DNA of 33,054 nucleotides. Origin: JBHJOF01 sp050330055. GTDB lineage: Bacteria > Pseudomonadota > Alphaproteobacteria > Kiloniellales > JAKSDN01. The translations under genes and the position numbers were made by a program. The first letter of the stretch is position 1; each line of letters opens with the position of its first letter. The stretch lies in contig JBHJOF010000299.1 of the NCBI GenBank assembly GCA_050330055.1, forward strand, positions 1-33,054, read 5' to 3'. The notes beneath the pieces are model-generated. The model had not been told where the DNA came from. It ran no database searches and was given only the letters and a program-made list of their open reading frames with translations. Positions 8,168 through 17,223 of this stretch are shown here, one piece after another.

Positions 8168-9277
8168 TCACTCCTTTGATTCAATCCCTTTGCGGGCGGC
8201 CCTAACATAAACAGTCAGCATGAAGCTTTCGGCGGGCGACCATCGCTTCTCCGACTCGAGTAGGGTCTGGAAGAAGTCGGCTTGCGACCAGTCGTTCAGA
8301 GAAGCCAAATGATTAGCGGCAGCGGGCGCCACTTCGACCCGCGCACGAGCGAGGTCGTGAAGTCTCGCTACAATCATTGAACGCAGCGTGGGATCGCCGT
8401 CCTTGGCATGCACACCGAAGGCGGTCAAGATCTCCTGCAGCTCCTCGGCGCTCCGTTCGGGCACCCCACCATAGTGCCGTACAAGGATGTCGATTCCTCG
8501 AACGCCGTCGATCTCGATAAGCGCTGTGGCCCAGGCAGCGAGATTGCTCTGGGCGCCGTACATGGCGAATGCGGCGATCGTTTCGCGAACGAGTACATGG
8601 GCCGCCGGGTCGGCGCTCCGGCCCAATAGAAGGACGTATGCCGGAGCCCATGGAATCATTGCGGGGTCACGGAGCATGCGTACAATCTCCGCAACCGCGA
8701 GCCGCGGGGTCATACCTCGTACGAGGCGATAGGGTGCACGCGCAAGCTCGCTCAATGCGAGCTCCCTGATCGCCCGAACCTTATGGTCGTAGAGCGCTTC
8801 GAAGAACGAAAAGCGGGCCTGCCCCGTCTCGTCGGCCCGCCAAAAATCCCCAAGGGCGAGGATTCGGTCAATGAGCGTCCTGTATTCAGCGTCAGCATAA
8901 GCCAATCGCAGCCATTCAGGCTCGGTTGGCGCGAGGGGACGGAGCGGGCTCCGCTGGGGCCGAACAAAGAGGACCGCATCCTCAGAATTGGCGCCAAGCC
9001 TACGTTTGGTAGTGCTGTCGACGAGGAAGGGGATCGGCTTTCCGTCGACCGATCCCCTCAAGACTGCGACCGGGGCGAAAGTAAATGGCCTAGACGGGTC
9101 TTCACGCGCCAGCACTACCGTCTCGCTTTCCAGGATCCGGTCCGCCACGGTTTTTTCAGGCGCTGTGATGCAGACCGCGCACGCCAATACAGGCCGGTCC
9201 GAGAGACCAAGGACGACGAATGCTAGCGCCACCAAATAGACCAGCCTAACCTCTGCCCGATCATGCGAGCTCATCAT
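8168..9277 (-). CDS. Secreted protein with possible HEAT-like repeats, unknown function
   Basis: A 369-residue protein. A signal peptide (hydrophobic VYLVALAFVVLGL) ends at CAVC (C33, C36); VLAC could also act as a loose lipobox, so a lipoprotein is possible. The first ~90 mature residues look like a small beta domain (FTFAPVAVLRGSVDGKPIPF, LVDSTTKRR, AVLFVRP). From about residue 160 the protein is all helical, with Ala/Leu-rich repeating units resembling HEAT repeats (KVRAIRELALSELARAPYRL, AVAEIVRMLRDPAMIPWAPA, HVLVRETIAAFAMYG). Such repeats usually form protein-binding scaffolds. AAGGGGGG lies just upstream of the ATG at 9277. It lies 24 bases after the DUF3604 gene in the same run, so a partner role for that enzyme is plausible but unproven. 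Confidence 0.75.
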   Translation of the reverse strand: MMSSHDRAEVRLVYLVALAFVVLGLSDRPVLACAVCITAPEKTVADRILESETVVLAREDPSRPFTFAPVAVLRGSVDGKPIPFLVDSTTKRRLGANSEDAVLFVRPQRSPLRPLAPTEPEWLRLAYADAEYRTLIDRILALGDFWRADETGQARFSFFEALYDHKVRAIRELALSELARAPYRLVRGMTPRLAVAEIVRMLRDPAMIPWAPAYVLLLGRSADPAAHVLVRETIAAFAMYGAQSNLAAWATALIEIDGVRGIDILVRHYGGVPERSAEELQEILTAFGVHAKDGDPTLRSMIVARLHDLARARVEVAPAAANHLASLNDWSQADFFQTLLESEKRWSPAESFMLTVYVRAARKGIESKE

Positions 9278-9301
9278 TCGCCCCCCTTGCGCGCGATCCC
9301 C

Positions 9302-11254
9302 TCAACCGCCCGGCGTGTACCAGATGGGCGAGGTGTAGGCGCGCTCCTGGGTGGTCATCGGCACCTCGGGTGGCAGCTGGAGACCGAAACGCTTGGCGTC
9401 ATAGGCTGTCCAGCGCGGCGTCGGGATCTCGATCACGCGGGCGTAGTAGAAGGCCCGAAGGCTCGGGTCGAAGTCGGGATCCCTCCAGACGGTGATCAGC
9501 TCGGGATCGCCGATCGTGTTGGTCCAGGTCGCGCCCGCTAGGTCGACCGTGCTACCGACCGCCGGCAGCTTGCCGTCGGCTCCGGGCTGGCGCTTATCGG
9601 CATCGCCCCAGATCACGTCATGGACCATTTCCTGGACCTCGCCATTGGCGTCGAGCCAACCCTTGACGATCTGGATGCGATCGAGGTTGGCGCCGATCGG
9701 GTCTTTCAGCGCGGCGACGAGGAAGCTCGGCGCCTTGCCGTCCGGTGCGTCACGAAGGTCGCCGCCCATGGGCACGCCCTTGGTATAACCGATGTCCGCC
9801 GGCAGCCGGTGGTGCGCATCCTCGCGCTCGAAATCCCATCCGCCAAAGAAGCGGACGATCATGCGGCTGCCGGTCGTGGCGTAGGTCTCGCGTCGCTCCA
9901 TCGCGTCGAAGAGCGCCTCGCGGGTGTTCTCCGTCGCCCAGACCGCGGCGTAGCCCGAGGCGGTGGTCTCCCACGTCATGATGATCCTGTCGCCACGCTT
10001 GACGAATGGATGCAACGCGCGCTCCGCGCTGGGTTCCGCACTCGAGGTCTTTCCAAAGAAGTTTTCCTCCTCGATCGCCGTCAGGCCGGTGTGCGCGTCC
10101 GTCGAACCAATCATGCCGAACTTGTAAGGGTTTGTGCCAAGTTGCTGCTCCAGCAGGAGGCCGTTCTTCAAGGCTGAGCGGGCATACTCGAACTCCAGCA
10201 TGTCCTGAGTCTTCGCTTCGCTAAGGTCCAGATTGCCCTTGTCCCAGGTTTCATAGTCCGCGAACTCGTCGTTCGGAGAGAGGAAGGGGTGCGCCTCGCC
10301 GTCACCCTTAATCTGCGTCGCCTCATAGAGGCGCTCCCAACGCGCGCGCGCCTCGGCGTAATCGGCGTCGACCGGCCTTCCGGTGAAGGACTCGATGAGG
10401 GGAAACATACGACCATTGGAGAGATTGCCGTTGTGGGCAATGGCGAGCACGTCGCCACCCGTCTTCTCTTCATAGGCGGCCATCCACTTCCAGAGGTCCC
10501 GCGGATTGTCGCTGCCGAGCGGCGGAAGTACGGTGAAGGGCTCGACCAGACTTGCGCGGGATGCATCATCACGAAAGATGACGTTGCGGTGCAGGTTGTT
10601 TCCGCCGGTATTCGAAGTCCACTCGTAGCCGATGAAAGCCGTGAAGCGACCCGGATCGTTGGCCTCCTCCGCAGCAGCGATGATCTCCTGCCACGTCGAT
10701 CGAAAGGCTGGGCTGCCTGGATTGAACTCCAGTTCTTTCGGGAAGGTGCCCTGGGAGAAGGCGACGATGATTTCGATCGCTGCATCGGCTCCCTTTCCGG
10801 ACTGGATCATGTCGTACCAGCGTCGCCCCGTCGAATTCGCCAGAACAGAAGGGTCGCCCGAAAACAGCTTCGTAAAGAAGCCCATATTGTCTGAATGATC
10901 TGCGACGACCAGGAAGTCGAGCGGCCGGGATAGCTTGAGCAGCTGATTGCTTGAGGCCATGATCTCCTCGCCTTTAGCGAGACGGTAGGCGTCCCTGGGT
11001 CCCACGCGCGCGCCGAATGCTCCAGCATCCATCGAGATGGCGGTGTGCAAATGTGTGTCGCCGAAGAACGGACGGGTTGGGAAGTTGCGCCCTGCGTAAG
11101 GCGAGTACGGGCGCACCCCGAAGACCTTCTCGACCTTTTCCTTGTCGATCGTGCCTACGTCTCCGATCACGCTGTCCTGTCCCAGGGCTGGAACCACCAT
11201 CGCTGCGGCCGAAGTGGCAATCAGAGCGGCTTGGAGAAGTGACTGAAGTCCCAT
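9302..11254 (-). CDS. DUF3604 secreted PHP-like metal-dependent hydrolase
   Basis: A 650-residue protein with a signal peptide (LQAALIATSAAAMVVPALGQ). Likely metal-binding motifs of the PHP-like DUF3604 family are FFGDTHLHTA (H68, H70), VVADHSDN (D119, H120), FIGYEWTSN (E211), IAHNGN (H274) and GSTDAH (D386, H388). The C-terminus is RAYTSPIWYTPGG. The start at 11254 has AGGAG seven bases upstream; the longer frame to 11290 overlaps the previous gene. PHP-fold proteins are phosphoesterases or related hydrolases, but the substrate of DUF3604 is unknown. It is the only catalytic-looking protein in the cassette besides the prolyl isomerase, with HupE/UreJ and isomerase genes upstream. Its tail is duplicated in the scar at 7961-8150. 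Confidence 0.92.
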   Translation of the reverse strand: MGLQSLLQAALIATSAAAMVVPALGQDSVIGDVGTIDKEKVEKVFGVRPYSPYAGRNFPTRPFFGDTHLHTAISMDAGAFGARVGPRDAYRLAKGEEIMASSNQLLKLSRPLDFLVVADHSDNMGFFTKLFSGDPSVLANSTGRRWYDMIQSGKGADAAIEIIVAFSQGTFPKELEFNPGSPAFRSTWQEIIAAAEEANDPGRFTAFIGYEWTSNTGGNNLHRNVIFRDDASRASLVEPFTVLPPLGSDNPRDLWKWMAAYEEKTGGDVLAIAHNGNLSNGRMFPLIESFTGRPVDADYAEARARWERLYEATQIKGDGEAHPFLSPNDEFADYETWDKGNLDLSEAKTQDMLEFEYARSALKNGLLLEQQLGTNPYKFGMIGSTDAHTGLTAIEEENFFGKTSSAEPSAERALHPFVKRGDRIIMTWETTASGYAAVWATENTREALFDAMERRETYATTGSRMIVRFFGGWDFEREDAHHRLPADIGYTKGVPMGGDLRDAPDGKAPSFLVAALKDPIGANLDRIQIVKGWLDANGEVQEMVHDVIWGDADKRQPGADGKLPAVGSTVDLAGATWTNTIGDPELITVWRDPDFDPSLRAFYYARVIEIPTPRWTAYDAKRFGLQLPPEVPMTTQERAYTSPIWYTPGG

Positions 11255-11264
11255 GCTATATCTC

Positions 11265-11780
11265 CTAGTGCGGCGCCGACGCGGGCGCACTCTTCGACAG
11301 AAAGATTTCCGCTAATCGCCGGCCCCCGATCTCCCGGCGTAATACGCTGAAGCTGTTGTACGCGATAAAAAAGAGGCCCACGCAGATTGTCGTTGCCCAC
11401 ACCTGATGAACATCCCGATGCTCGAGCACATTCGCGACAGATGCCACCAGGCCGCCGTGTCCCGCTTGCGATTCGATAGCTTTCTCTAGCAGCAGAAACA
11501 GTAGGGTCACTGCCGTATAGAATGCCGAGCGGACGACGATGTCGGTAATCGCGGCCTGCTGCCCAAGCCATTTGGCTAAAGGAACCTTCTCGAGCACGAT
11601 CACCACTTTGGCCGTTACCAGTGCGGCTAAGAGCGCTATTGAAAGACCGCGAAATTCTATCCCGTACTCCGCCAGCATTAGCTGCTTCAGCAGCATGATC
11701 ACGCCGAAGCAAGCGACGAAGTAAAGGGTGACCAGCAGAATCGCTCTGGCTTCATCGATGATCCAATTCAGCACAGCCAT
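11265..11780 (-). CDS. Small four-helix inner-membrane protein, unknown function
   Basis: A 171-residue protein with four strongly hydrophobic segments: AILLVTLYFVACFGVIMLL near 13-31, LSIALLAALVTAKVVIVL near 47-64, AFYTAVTLLFLLLEK near 87-101 and TICVGLFFIAYNSF near 131-144. A charged C-terminal tail follows. The start at 11780 has GGAG seven bases upstream. It sits 10 bases before the DUF3604 gene and 77 bases after the HupE/UreJ gene. I do not recognise a named family. The gene arrangement suggests a membrane partner of the DUF3604 hydrolase or the HupE-like protein. Confidence 0.8.
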   Translation of the reverse strand: MAVLNWIIDEARAILLVTLYFVACFGVIMLLKQLMLAEYGIEFRGLSIALLAALVTAKVVIVLEKVPLAKWLGQQAAITDIVVRSAFYTAVTLLFLLLEKAIESQAGHGGLVASVANVLEHRDVHQVWATTICVGLFFIAYNSFSVLRREIGGRRLAEIFLSKSAPASAPH

Positions 11781-11857
11781 GCAACGCTCCCGCCTCCGAT
11801 TTACTGCCTCAGCATCGACTTGATTGCTCGGTTCTAGCGGCCATACCACGCCACCCG

Positions 11858-12850
11858 CTAAGTGAACGCCACCACGCGCTCGATCAGCCAGAACGCCGCA
11901 AGCGACCCGATGGCATAGCTTGGCGCGCCCTGCAGCCACCGCGGTGGCAGTGCAATCATCCTCGGTCCGAGCCATAGCAGAACGAGCAATTGCGCGACGA
12001 ACAGCAACTGGCCAGCCTCTACGCCAATGTTGAATGTCAGCAGCGCCAGCGGAATGTCGGTCGCCGGCAGGCCTACTTCTGCCAGGGCACCGGCAAAGCC
12101 GAAGCCATGCAGAAGCCCAAAGGCGAACGCGACGAGCCAGGGGTGGCGTGCCGTCAGGCTGGACTCTCCACGGTGCCGGCGCACCAATTCGCTGGCTAGG
12201 AAGACAATACTGAGTGCGACTACCGCCTCGACTGGCGCCTGCGGCACGCGCACGAGGCCTAGAGTGGCCAGTGCCAGCGTCAGGCTGTGGGCGACCGTGA
12301 AAGCCGTGATCGTCTTCACCAGAAGCACCGCGCCGCGCACGATCAACACAAGCCCGAGCACGAACAGCAGATGATCAACGCCAAGCAGGATATGCTCGAC
12401 ACCCATCACGAAGTACCCGGCGGCGACCGCGAGAACGGGTCGTGGGCCCTGTATCTCTACGCTGGGCGATGTCGGCTTAATCAGGTTGGTCTGAACCCGC
12501 CCGTCGCGAAACTCCATTCGCAGCAGTACATCGGTGGAGGTCGTCGCAAGGCCGTCGATGGTGATGCGCTGGCCGATCAACCCGCTGCCGCCGCAGTCGA
12601 GCAGGCGCCGCTCGGTAATCGCCCCTGGCACCGAGTGGACCGCTCTGGGTACGGTGTCACGGCAGACAGCCGGCCACACTGGGGCGAGGCTTAGCCCCAG
12701 ATCACCCCGCGCCGGACGTTTCCACAAGACCTCGTACTGACTGGCTCCCACCTCCTCGATCTGCAGATAGGCGGGACGTGATTCGTGCGCAGCGCCGGAC
12801 GTCGACCAGAGCAGAAGCGTGGCAAGAGCGAGGGACAATCGAAAGATCAC
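11858..12850 (-). CDS. HupE/UreJ family membrane protein
   Basis: A 330-residue protein with a signal peptide ending AAHE, an exported N-terminal domain (~residues 22-135), and a polytopic C-terminal half of six or seven helices. The helices carry the family motifs HILLGVDHLLF (H153, D159, H160), FTVAHSLTLA (H188) and FGLLHGFGFAGAL (H248). HupE/UreJ proteins are linked to nickel supply for hydrogenase and urease. This two-domain subfamily is found far from such enzymes, and none are present here. It overlaps the isomerase gene by 4 bases. A metal-import or metal-handling role for the DUF3604 enzyme is a reasonable inference. Confidence 0.88.
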   Translation of the reverse strand: MIFRLSLALATLLLWSTSGAAHESRPAYLQIEEVGASQYEVLWKRPARGDLGLSLAPVWPAVCRDTVPRAVHSVPGAITERRLLDCGGSGLIGQRITIDGLATTSTDVLLRMEFRDGRVQTNLIKPTSPSVEIQGPRPVLAVAAGYFVMGVEHILLGVDHLLFVLGLVLIVRGAVLLVKTITAFTVAHSLTLALATLGLVRVPQAPVEAVVALSIVFLASELVRRHRGESSLTARHPWLVAFAFGLLHGFGFAGALAEVGLPATDIPLALLTFNIGVEAGQLLFVAQLLVLLWLGPRMIALPPRWLQGAPSYAIGSLAAFWLIERVVAFT

Positions 12851-13752
12851 GGTCCAGCCCTCCGCTCGGCGCCCGGTCGGGCAAACGAGGCCGCGTCGAG
12901 CGCGCCGCCTTCGATCACCACGGTGTAGCGGGCCAAGAGGAGCTGGAGCACTTCCTGGTTGGCGCGCTTTCGCTGTTCATAAAGCCAATCGGCCCTCAGC
13001 CGGGCCTCGATCTCGGCCAGCACCGGCATACGCGCCGGGACCCGCTCATCGACGCGCACGATGTGCAGACCATAGCCCGACGCGATCGGTCCGGACCAGA
13101 CGCCGAGCTCAAGCGCAACCACGGCATCCGCGAAGCCCTGTCCAAAGACTGATGCTATTTCCTGGGGCGCATACCGCGAGTAGTGCGTGTCCAGCAGGAT
13201 ACGGTCGCCTAGATCATCGAGATCCGCGTCGTGCGAGCCCTTGCGCAGGCTGGCGAGGACGACTTCGGCATCGTGCTCGACCGCGCTACCGCGCCGGTCC
13301 GGGCTCAAGTAGACCTGCGTGAGTGAGAGCTGCGGCGGCGCCCGGTAGCGATCGCGATGCGCGTCGAGGAAAGCCGACAACTCCTCGGGGGTGGGATCGC
13401 GCGCAGCCGCAAGATCCTCGCTCAGGAACTCGAACTTTTGTGCCAGCCGACTCCGGACGACGCTGTCGTCGCGGTCGAGCCCTAGTGCGAGCGCTTCGCG
13501 ATAGAGAACCTCCTGCTGAACGTGCCGGTCGATCAGTCCCTTCAGCTCATCCGGCGTGGGCCGACTCTGCCACCGCTTCTGCCAAAGTCCCGCCAGCCGC
13601 GCGATGTCGCCGGCGGTCACGACGATGTGGTGGTCTGCCGCGCTTTCGGCTTCACCGCGAGTCAGGCCGTAGAGCCCAAAGATGACGGCGCCCGCAGCTA
13701 GAAAGTGCACCAGCGGCTCTCTCAGCAACTTTGATCCGAAGTCGGAGATCAT
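12847..13752 (-). CDS. Membrane-anchored PpiC-type peptidyl-prolyl isomerase
   Basis: A 301-residue protein with an N-terminal anchor (LLREPLVHFLAAGAVIFGLYG, residues 9-29), a SurA-like helical chaperone region (about 45-135, including LIDRHVQQEVLYREALALGL) and a parvulin domain. The parvulin part starts at PPQLSLTQVYLSP near 139 and ends in GPIASGYGLHIVRVDE near 221-236. It would face the periplasm and help fold exported proteins, in this operon perhaps the outer-membrane protein or the DUF3604 hydrolase. It overlaps both neighbours by 4 bases (ATGA), which indicates translational coupling. A degraded copy of its first ~25 codons is present at 8150. Confidence 0.9.
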   Translation of the reverse strand: MISDFGSKLLREPLVHFLAAGAVIFGLYGLTRGEAESAADHHIVVTAGDIARLAGLWQKRWQSRPTPDELKGLIDRHVQQEVLYREALALGLDRDDSVVRSRLAQKFEFLSEDLAAARDPTPEELSAFLDAHRDRYRAPPQLSLTQVYLSPDRRGSAVEHDAEVVLASLRKGSHDADLDDLGDRILLDTHYSRYAPQEIASVFGQGFADAVVALELGVWSGPIASGYGLHIVRVDERVPARMPVLAEIEARLRADWLYEQRKRANQEVLQLLLARYTVVIEGGALDAASFARPGAERRAGP

Positions 13753-14795
13753 GGCGTCGGCCCGAGCTTAATCGCCAAATTCAGCCCGAAAGCATGCCCC
13801 TGGAACCGGTCCTGCGCGCTGAATTCGTAGAAATAGTGGGCATTGAGCGCCCCGTTCCACGGCACATAGGTCAGGCCCAACTGGCCGCCGACCGCGTGAA
13901 CTTCGTCGTGCACATCCGGATTGCGCGCGTCACTGCCGTGGTCGTCCGTGATCTGCCAACTGCTGTAGCCGGTTGGGCCGAGCTCGAGGAGCAGGCTCTT
14001 TTCGCTGTCGAGCGGCAGGTACTGGCTTATGCCCCAGTTCAGCGTCAAGTTCTGCCCGGGCGTGAGATCGAAGTCCTCCTTCTCGCCGTGGATTTCCCAG
14101 GTCAGGGCTGCCACCGCCGCAGTACCCCGATGTTCCCATGGATACCATGTCACAGCGCCCTGGAGCTGGTGGGTCCAGAAGCCGAGGCCGATATTGTCCG
14201 AGGACTCGGTGGTGATTGGTCCGACGATGGGCAGGGTCACGGTCTCGGTATCGTACTTTCCAATAGGCGCGTAAAAGCCGTACCCAAGGGCAGCGTCCAC
14301 ATGCGGGTTCGTCCAGCCTAGCCAGACCGGCTGCACAAAAAGATCGCCGACACCAAAACTATCCTGATCGGCGTTTCTTCCCTGTCCCCTTGTCGTGGAA
14401 AGGGCCGCGCTGACGGACGAGTTCGCGAAGGTCGGGGCAATGAAAGCGCCGTAGCGGACGCCCAGGACTTCCCAATCGGAAACCCAGATGAGCGTGGGCA
14501 CCACCGCGTAGACGTCGACATCGACGTCGACATCCAGGGTCAAGCCTGGCCCTGGACCGGGGCTGATCGTCACGGAGTCGATCTTGTCGCCATCCTCATT
14601 GTTGAGCCGGTCAGTCGAGTAGAAGTAGTTGTACAGCACGCCATAGAAGCCCGGCTCCGGCATGGCGAAGTCGCGGATGCTCGGGACAGCAGGGTTGTAG
14701 TGGCCAATCTCACCAGCGATGCCGGGACCGGCAATGGCCGAACCTAGCGCGAGCGCGGTCGCGACGAGCTTGCTGCCCCTGGCTCGGCTCACCAT
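13749..14795 (-). CDS. Phenol_MetA_deg family outer-membrane transporter-like protein
   Basis: A 348-residue protein with a signal peptide (KLVATALALGSAIAGPGIAG). Alternating beta-strand sequence typical of the family follows: MPEPGFYGVLYNYFYSTDRL, WLGWTNPHVDAALGYGFYAP, then IGKYDTETV, and a C-terminal strand GHAFGLNLAIKLGPTP. A short DVDVDVDV repeat sits at about 80-87. Members are thought to form outer-membrane barrels and are often annotated as transporters near aromatic-degradation genes; none are here. The start at 14795 places the signal peptide correctly; the longer frame to 15077 is Arg/Ala-rich and not protein-like. It is the first gene of the coupled cassette and has a frameshifted paralogue at 4766-5685. 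Confidence 0.87.
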   Translation of the reverse strand: MVSRARGSKLVATALALGSAIAGPGIAGEIGHYNPAVPSIRDFAMPEPGFYGVLYNYFYSTDRLNNEDGDKIDSVTISPGPGPGLTLDVDVDVDVYAVVPTLIWVSDWEVLGVRYGAFIAPTFANSSVSAALSTTRGQGRNADQDSFGVGDLFVQPVWLGWTNPHVDAALGYGFYAPIGKYDTETVTLPIVGPITTESSDNIGLGFWTHQLQGAVTWYPWEHRGTAAVAALTWEIHGEKEDFDLTPGQNLTLNWGISQYLPLDSEKSLLLELGPTGYSSWQITDDHGSDARNPDVHDEVHAVGGQLGLTYVPWNGALNAHYFYEFSAQDRFQGHAFGLNLAIKLGPTP

Positions 14796-15197
14796 GGCGT
14801 GCCCTGCCCCGCTGTCCTTCGCACGCTGCGACCTTGGACTGATCAATGTGCGCGTCACTCCGGCTTGACCTAGTCGCCGGGCTCGCGCTCCACGCAACGC
14901 TGATAGCGTACCTGCTGCGCTCAGCCCAGTAGCGGCGCGCAATGCCAATAGTCCGCATCTGAGGCTCATGGTGACGTGCTTCCGCGTTCTTGGCTCGGCC
15001 AGAGAGTTGGCCATGGTCAGCGCAGATATCTGCAGCGGGCCGGCCCGCCCGTTGGACCCGCCTGCCCAATCGGCCAACCAAAAATTGACGGAAAGGAGGA
15101 GACGACTAAGAACGTTACTGTATTTTACGTGGCAATTGCGCGAGAGGACCCGCCACTGCGCGCAAGCCCGCCCCGGTAGCCGAGGCCGAAGTGCTAG
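14796..15197. other. Gene-free stretch upstream of the envelope cassette
   Basis: No convincing gene. It contains two adjacent perfect palindromes, GCAGATATCTGC (15022-15033) and GCGGGCCGGCCCGC (15035-15048), which could be operators or a cruciform. It also holds an AT-richer patch with minus-strand CGTAAAATAC (about 15120-15130) that could hold a -10 element of the cassette promoter. I see no strong -35/-10 pair. Confidence 0.5.
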
Positions 15198-17075
15198 CTA
15201 AAAGCTAGAGCCGGTATCGGGTCGAGCCGACACCTCCAGCCCCGCCGCCCACCAGCCTTCCGCCATCGCTACTGCGAGCTCCGGAGCGAGGTTCCGCCGT
15301 TCGAGTTCTGTCCACGCCCAGCGGGGAAAGTCGGGATAGAGCTTCAGCAGCTCGCTCGCAGCCTCTCGAGCCTTGTCCAGCCTGCCAGCTTTGCCATGGA
15401 TTGCCGCCAGGACGCTCCAATAGACGAAGTTCGAAGCCTGCCCGGATTCCATGGCGGCGTCTGATGCCTCTTGGTAAAGTCCCTGACGCATATAGGCCAG
15501 TGCCAACGCCAGGCGGTAGCTCACAGGCACCGCCTGGTACAGATCGATCGCTTGCCTGACGAGGTTCATGCCGGCATCCAGGTCACCGGAGATCACATGC
15601 CTAAGGCCTAGTTCTCCAACAACATCGGGGTCATGCGGGCTAAGCCGCAGAGCGACCTGGCCAGCTGCCAGGGCCTCCTCCACCTGTCCGCGGAAGAACA
15701 AGGTCATCATTAGCGCCAGATGGGCGCCGCCGCTATCAGGAGCCAGATCGACCGCACGTTCCGCGGCCGCGTGTGCAAGTTCGAGGCTGTCTGCAGGCTG
15801 CAGAGCCAGCGGTACAAAGCGCGCCGCGTCGATCTCGATGAGGGCCAGCATTGCCCAGGCATCAGCGTAGCCGGGTTCCTGCTCGACCACGCGCTTCAGA
15901 CATGCGCGGATTGCGGGCTCCTGCGCAGGCGGCAAAACCCGTCGATGAAGCTCGTCCGCCTGCAAGACACAGTCATGTGCCTCCCAAGTCTCCGGCGCCA
16001 TACCCCGCGTGCGTTTCCAGTCGAACAGGGCGATCGCGCCTTGCGGTTGCGCAATCCTCCGCACGATCTCGCGGGCGATCTCGACCTGAAGGTCGAATAT
16101 GCTGCCCACCGCAAAATCTCGGTCATATGCTTCAGCCCAGATGACGCCGCCGGTCTTGCTGTCGCTAAGCTGAACGGAGATCCGGATTCTTTCTTCCTCG
16201 TTCTGAATATCGCCCGACAGTACGAAACCGACGCCCGTCTCCGCGCCTACGACTGTGACATCCGGTGCCGGCCCAAAGCGCTGTATCGACTGAGGACCAA
16301 GAACAAATATACTTGAGTATTGTGAAAGCTCCCTGATCAATTCATTGGTCATACCGCTCGACAGGTAGCTAGCCGGTTGTTCTGCCCCTGATATACCGAA
16401 AGGCAGCACCGCGACCGCTGGGTGCGGCAGCGCGGGCCTGACGGCGACGGTAGGCGACCCTTGCTGCGTTTTCAGGGTCGCCATGACCATGGCGGCGGCC
16501 CCAATGAGGATCACTGCGATGACCGCGGTGAGAATGAACCCATTCGAACCAATCACTTGATGCAAGGCGACAGCCGGAGGGGCCACTCCTGGCGCCGCGA
16601 TAGGCACCGTTTGCTCAGGGTCGTTCGATGTCAGGTCGGATTGCTGCGGGTTCAACCACGAGAATTCGGGAACATAGGTTCCCTTGGGGATATCGATACG
16701 GACCGGATCCGCCGTCCCGGCGACGAGATAGTAGCGTTCCAGACTGCGCCGCAGGCGCCCCGCTTCGATCCTGACGATCGGATCGGTCTGCGGATCGAAG
16801 CTCTCGTCGCGACCGAATGCGGCCATCGCAACAGAGAAGGCCTTTATCCGATCCGCCCGTCCAGCCAGCGCTTCTTCAACGACGTAGCGCAGGAACCGGT
16901 GCGTCCGATCCGAACCGAGGAAGTCGCTACTGCCCAGAATGCGCTCGAGCTGCTCCCGGACAAGCGTCGGGTCGGGATGTTCCGGGTCCGGCGGCGCGAC
17001 GGTCTGCGGCGCTCCAGTTGCTGCGATGACAAGATTCTTAGCCTCGGTCGTCACTGCATACCCCCCCGAAAGCAT
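15198..17075 (-). CDS. Membrane-anchored TolB-like/TPR signalling protein
   Basis: A 625-residue protein with three parts. Residues ~33-138 form the N-terminal module common to alphaproteobacterial adenylate-cyclase-like/TPR proteins (LGSSDFLGSDRTHRFLRYVV, FGRDESFDPQTDPIVRIEAG, RLRRSLERYY, IPKGTYVPEF). A single transmembrane helix lies at ~180-200 (FILTAVIAVILIGAAAMVMA). The outer part starts with a FlgO/TolB-like domain (AVAVLPF near 221, then FVLSGDIQ and GGVIWAEAYDRDF) and ends in TPR-type helices (~400-600). No cyclase catalytic motif is present. The start is uncertain: ATG 17075 and GTG 17054 (GGGGG seven bases upstream) are both possible. It precedes the envelope cassette in the same direction and may sense or regulate it. 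Confidence 0.82.
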   Translation of the reverse strand: MLSGGYAVTTEAKNLVIAATGAPQTVAPPDPEHPDPTLVREQLERILGSSDFLGSDRTHRFLRYVVEEALAGRADRIKAFSVAMAAFGRDESFDPQTDPIVRIEAGRLRRSLERYYLVAGTADPVRIDIPKGTYVPEFSWLNPQQSDLTSNDPEQTVPIAAPGVAPPAVALHQVIGSNGFILTAVIAVILIGAAAMVMATLKTQQGSPTVAVRPALPHPAVAVLPFGISGAEQPASYLSSGMTNELIRELSQYSSIFVLGPQSIQRFGPAPDVTVVGAETGVGFVLSGDIQNEEERIRISVQLSDSKTGGVIWAEAYDRDFAVGSIFDLQVEIAREIVRRIAQPQGAIALFDWKRTRGMAPETWEAHDCVLQADELHRRVLPPAQEPAIRACLKRVVEQEPGYADAWAMLALIEIDAARFVPLALQPADSLELAHAAAERAVDLAPDSGGAHLALMMTLFFRGQVEEALAAGQVALRLSPHDPDVVGELGLRHVISGDLDAGMNLVRQAIDLYQAVPVSYRLALALAYMRQGLYQEASDAAMESGQASNFVYWSVLAAIHGKAGRLDKAREAASELLKLYPDFPRWAWTELERRNLAPELAVAMAEGWWAAGLEVSARPDTGSSF

Positions 17076-17223
17076 CAAAAGAGACCTCAAGCCGGAAAGG
17101 CTGCTCTCTAGGCGCACCTCCCGGCCGCACAGCGGGCAAGGGTTACCTTCATCGCCTGCCCTTCCACGGCCCGCTGGCGGTAGCCCTTGAGGCCTGTCCT
17201 CTCCGCCTGGCCGTGCGATGCCG

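Noticed and set aside
7866..8171. N-terminal extension of the unknown exported protein to 8171
   Set aside because: This stretch is assembled from pieces of a prolyl isomerase and a DUF3604 gene, and a good ribosome site exists at 7865.
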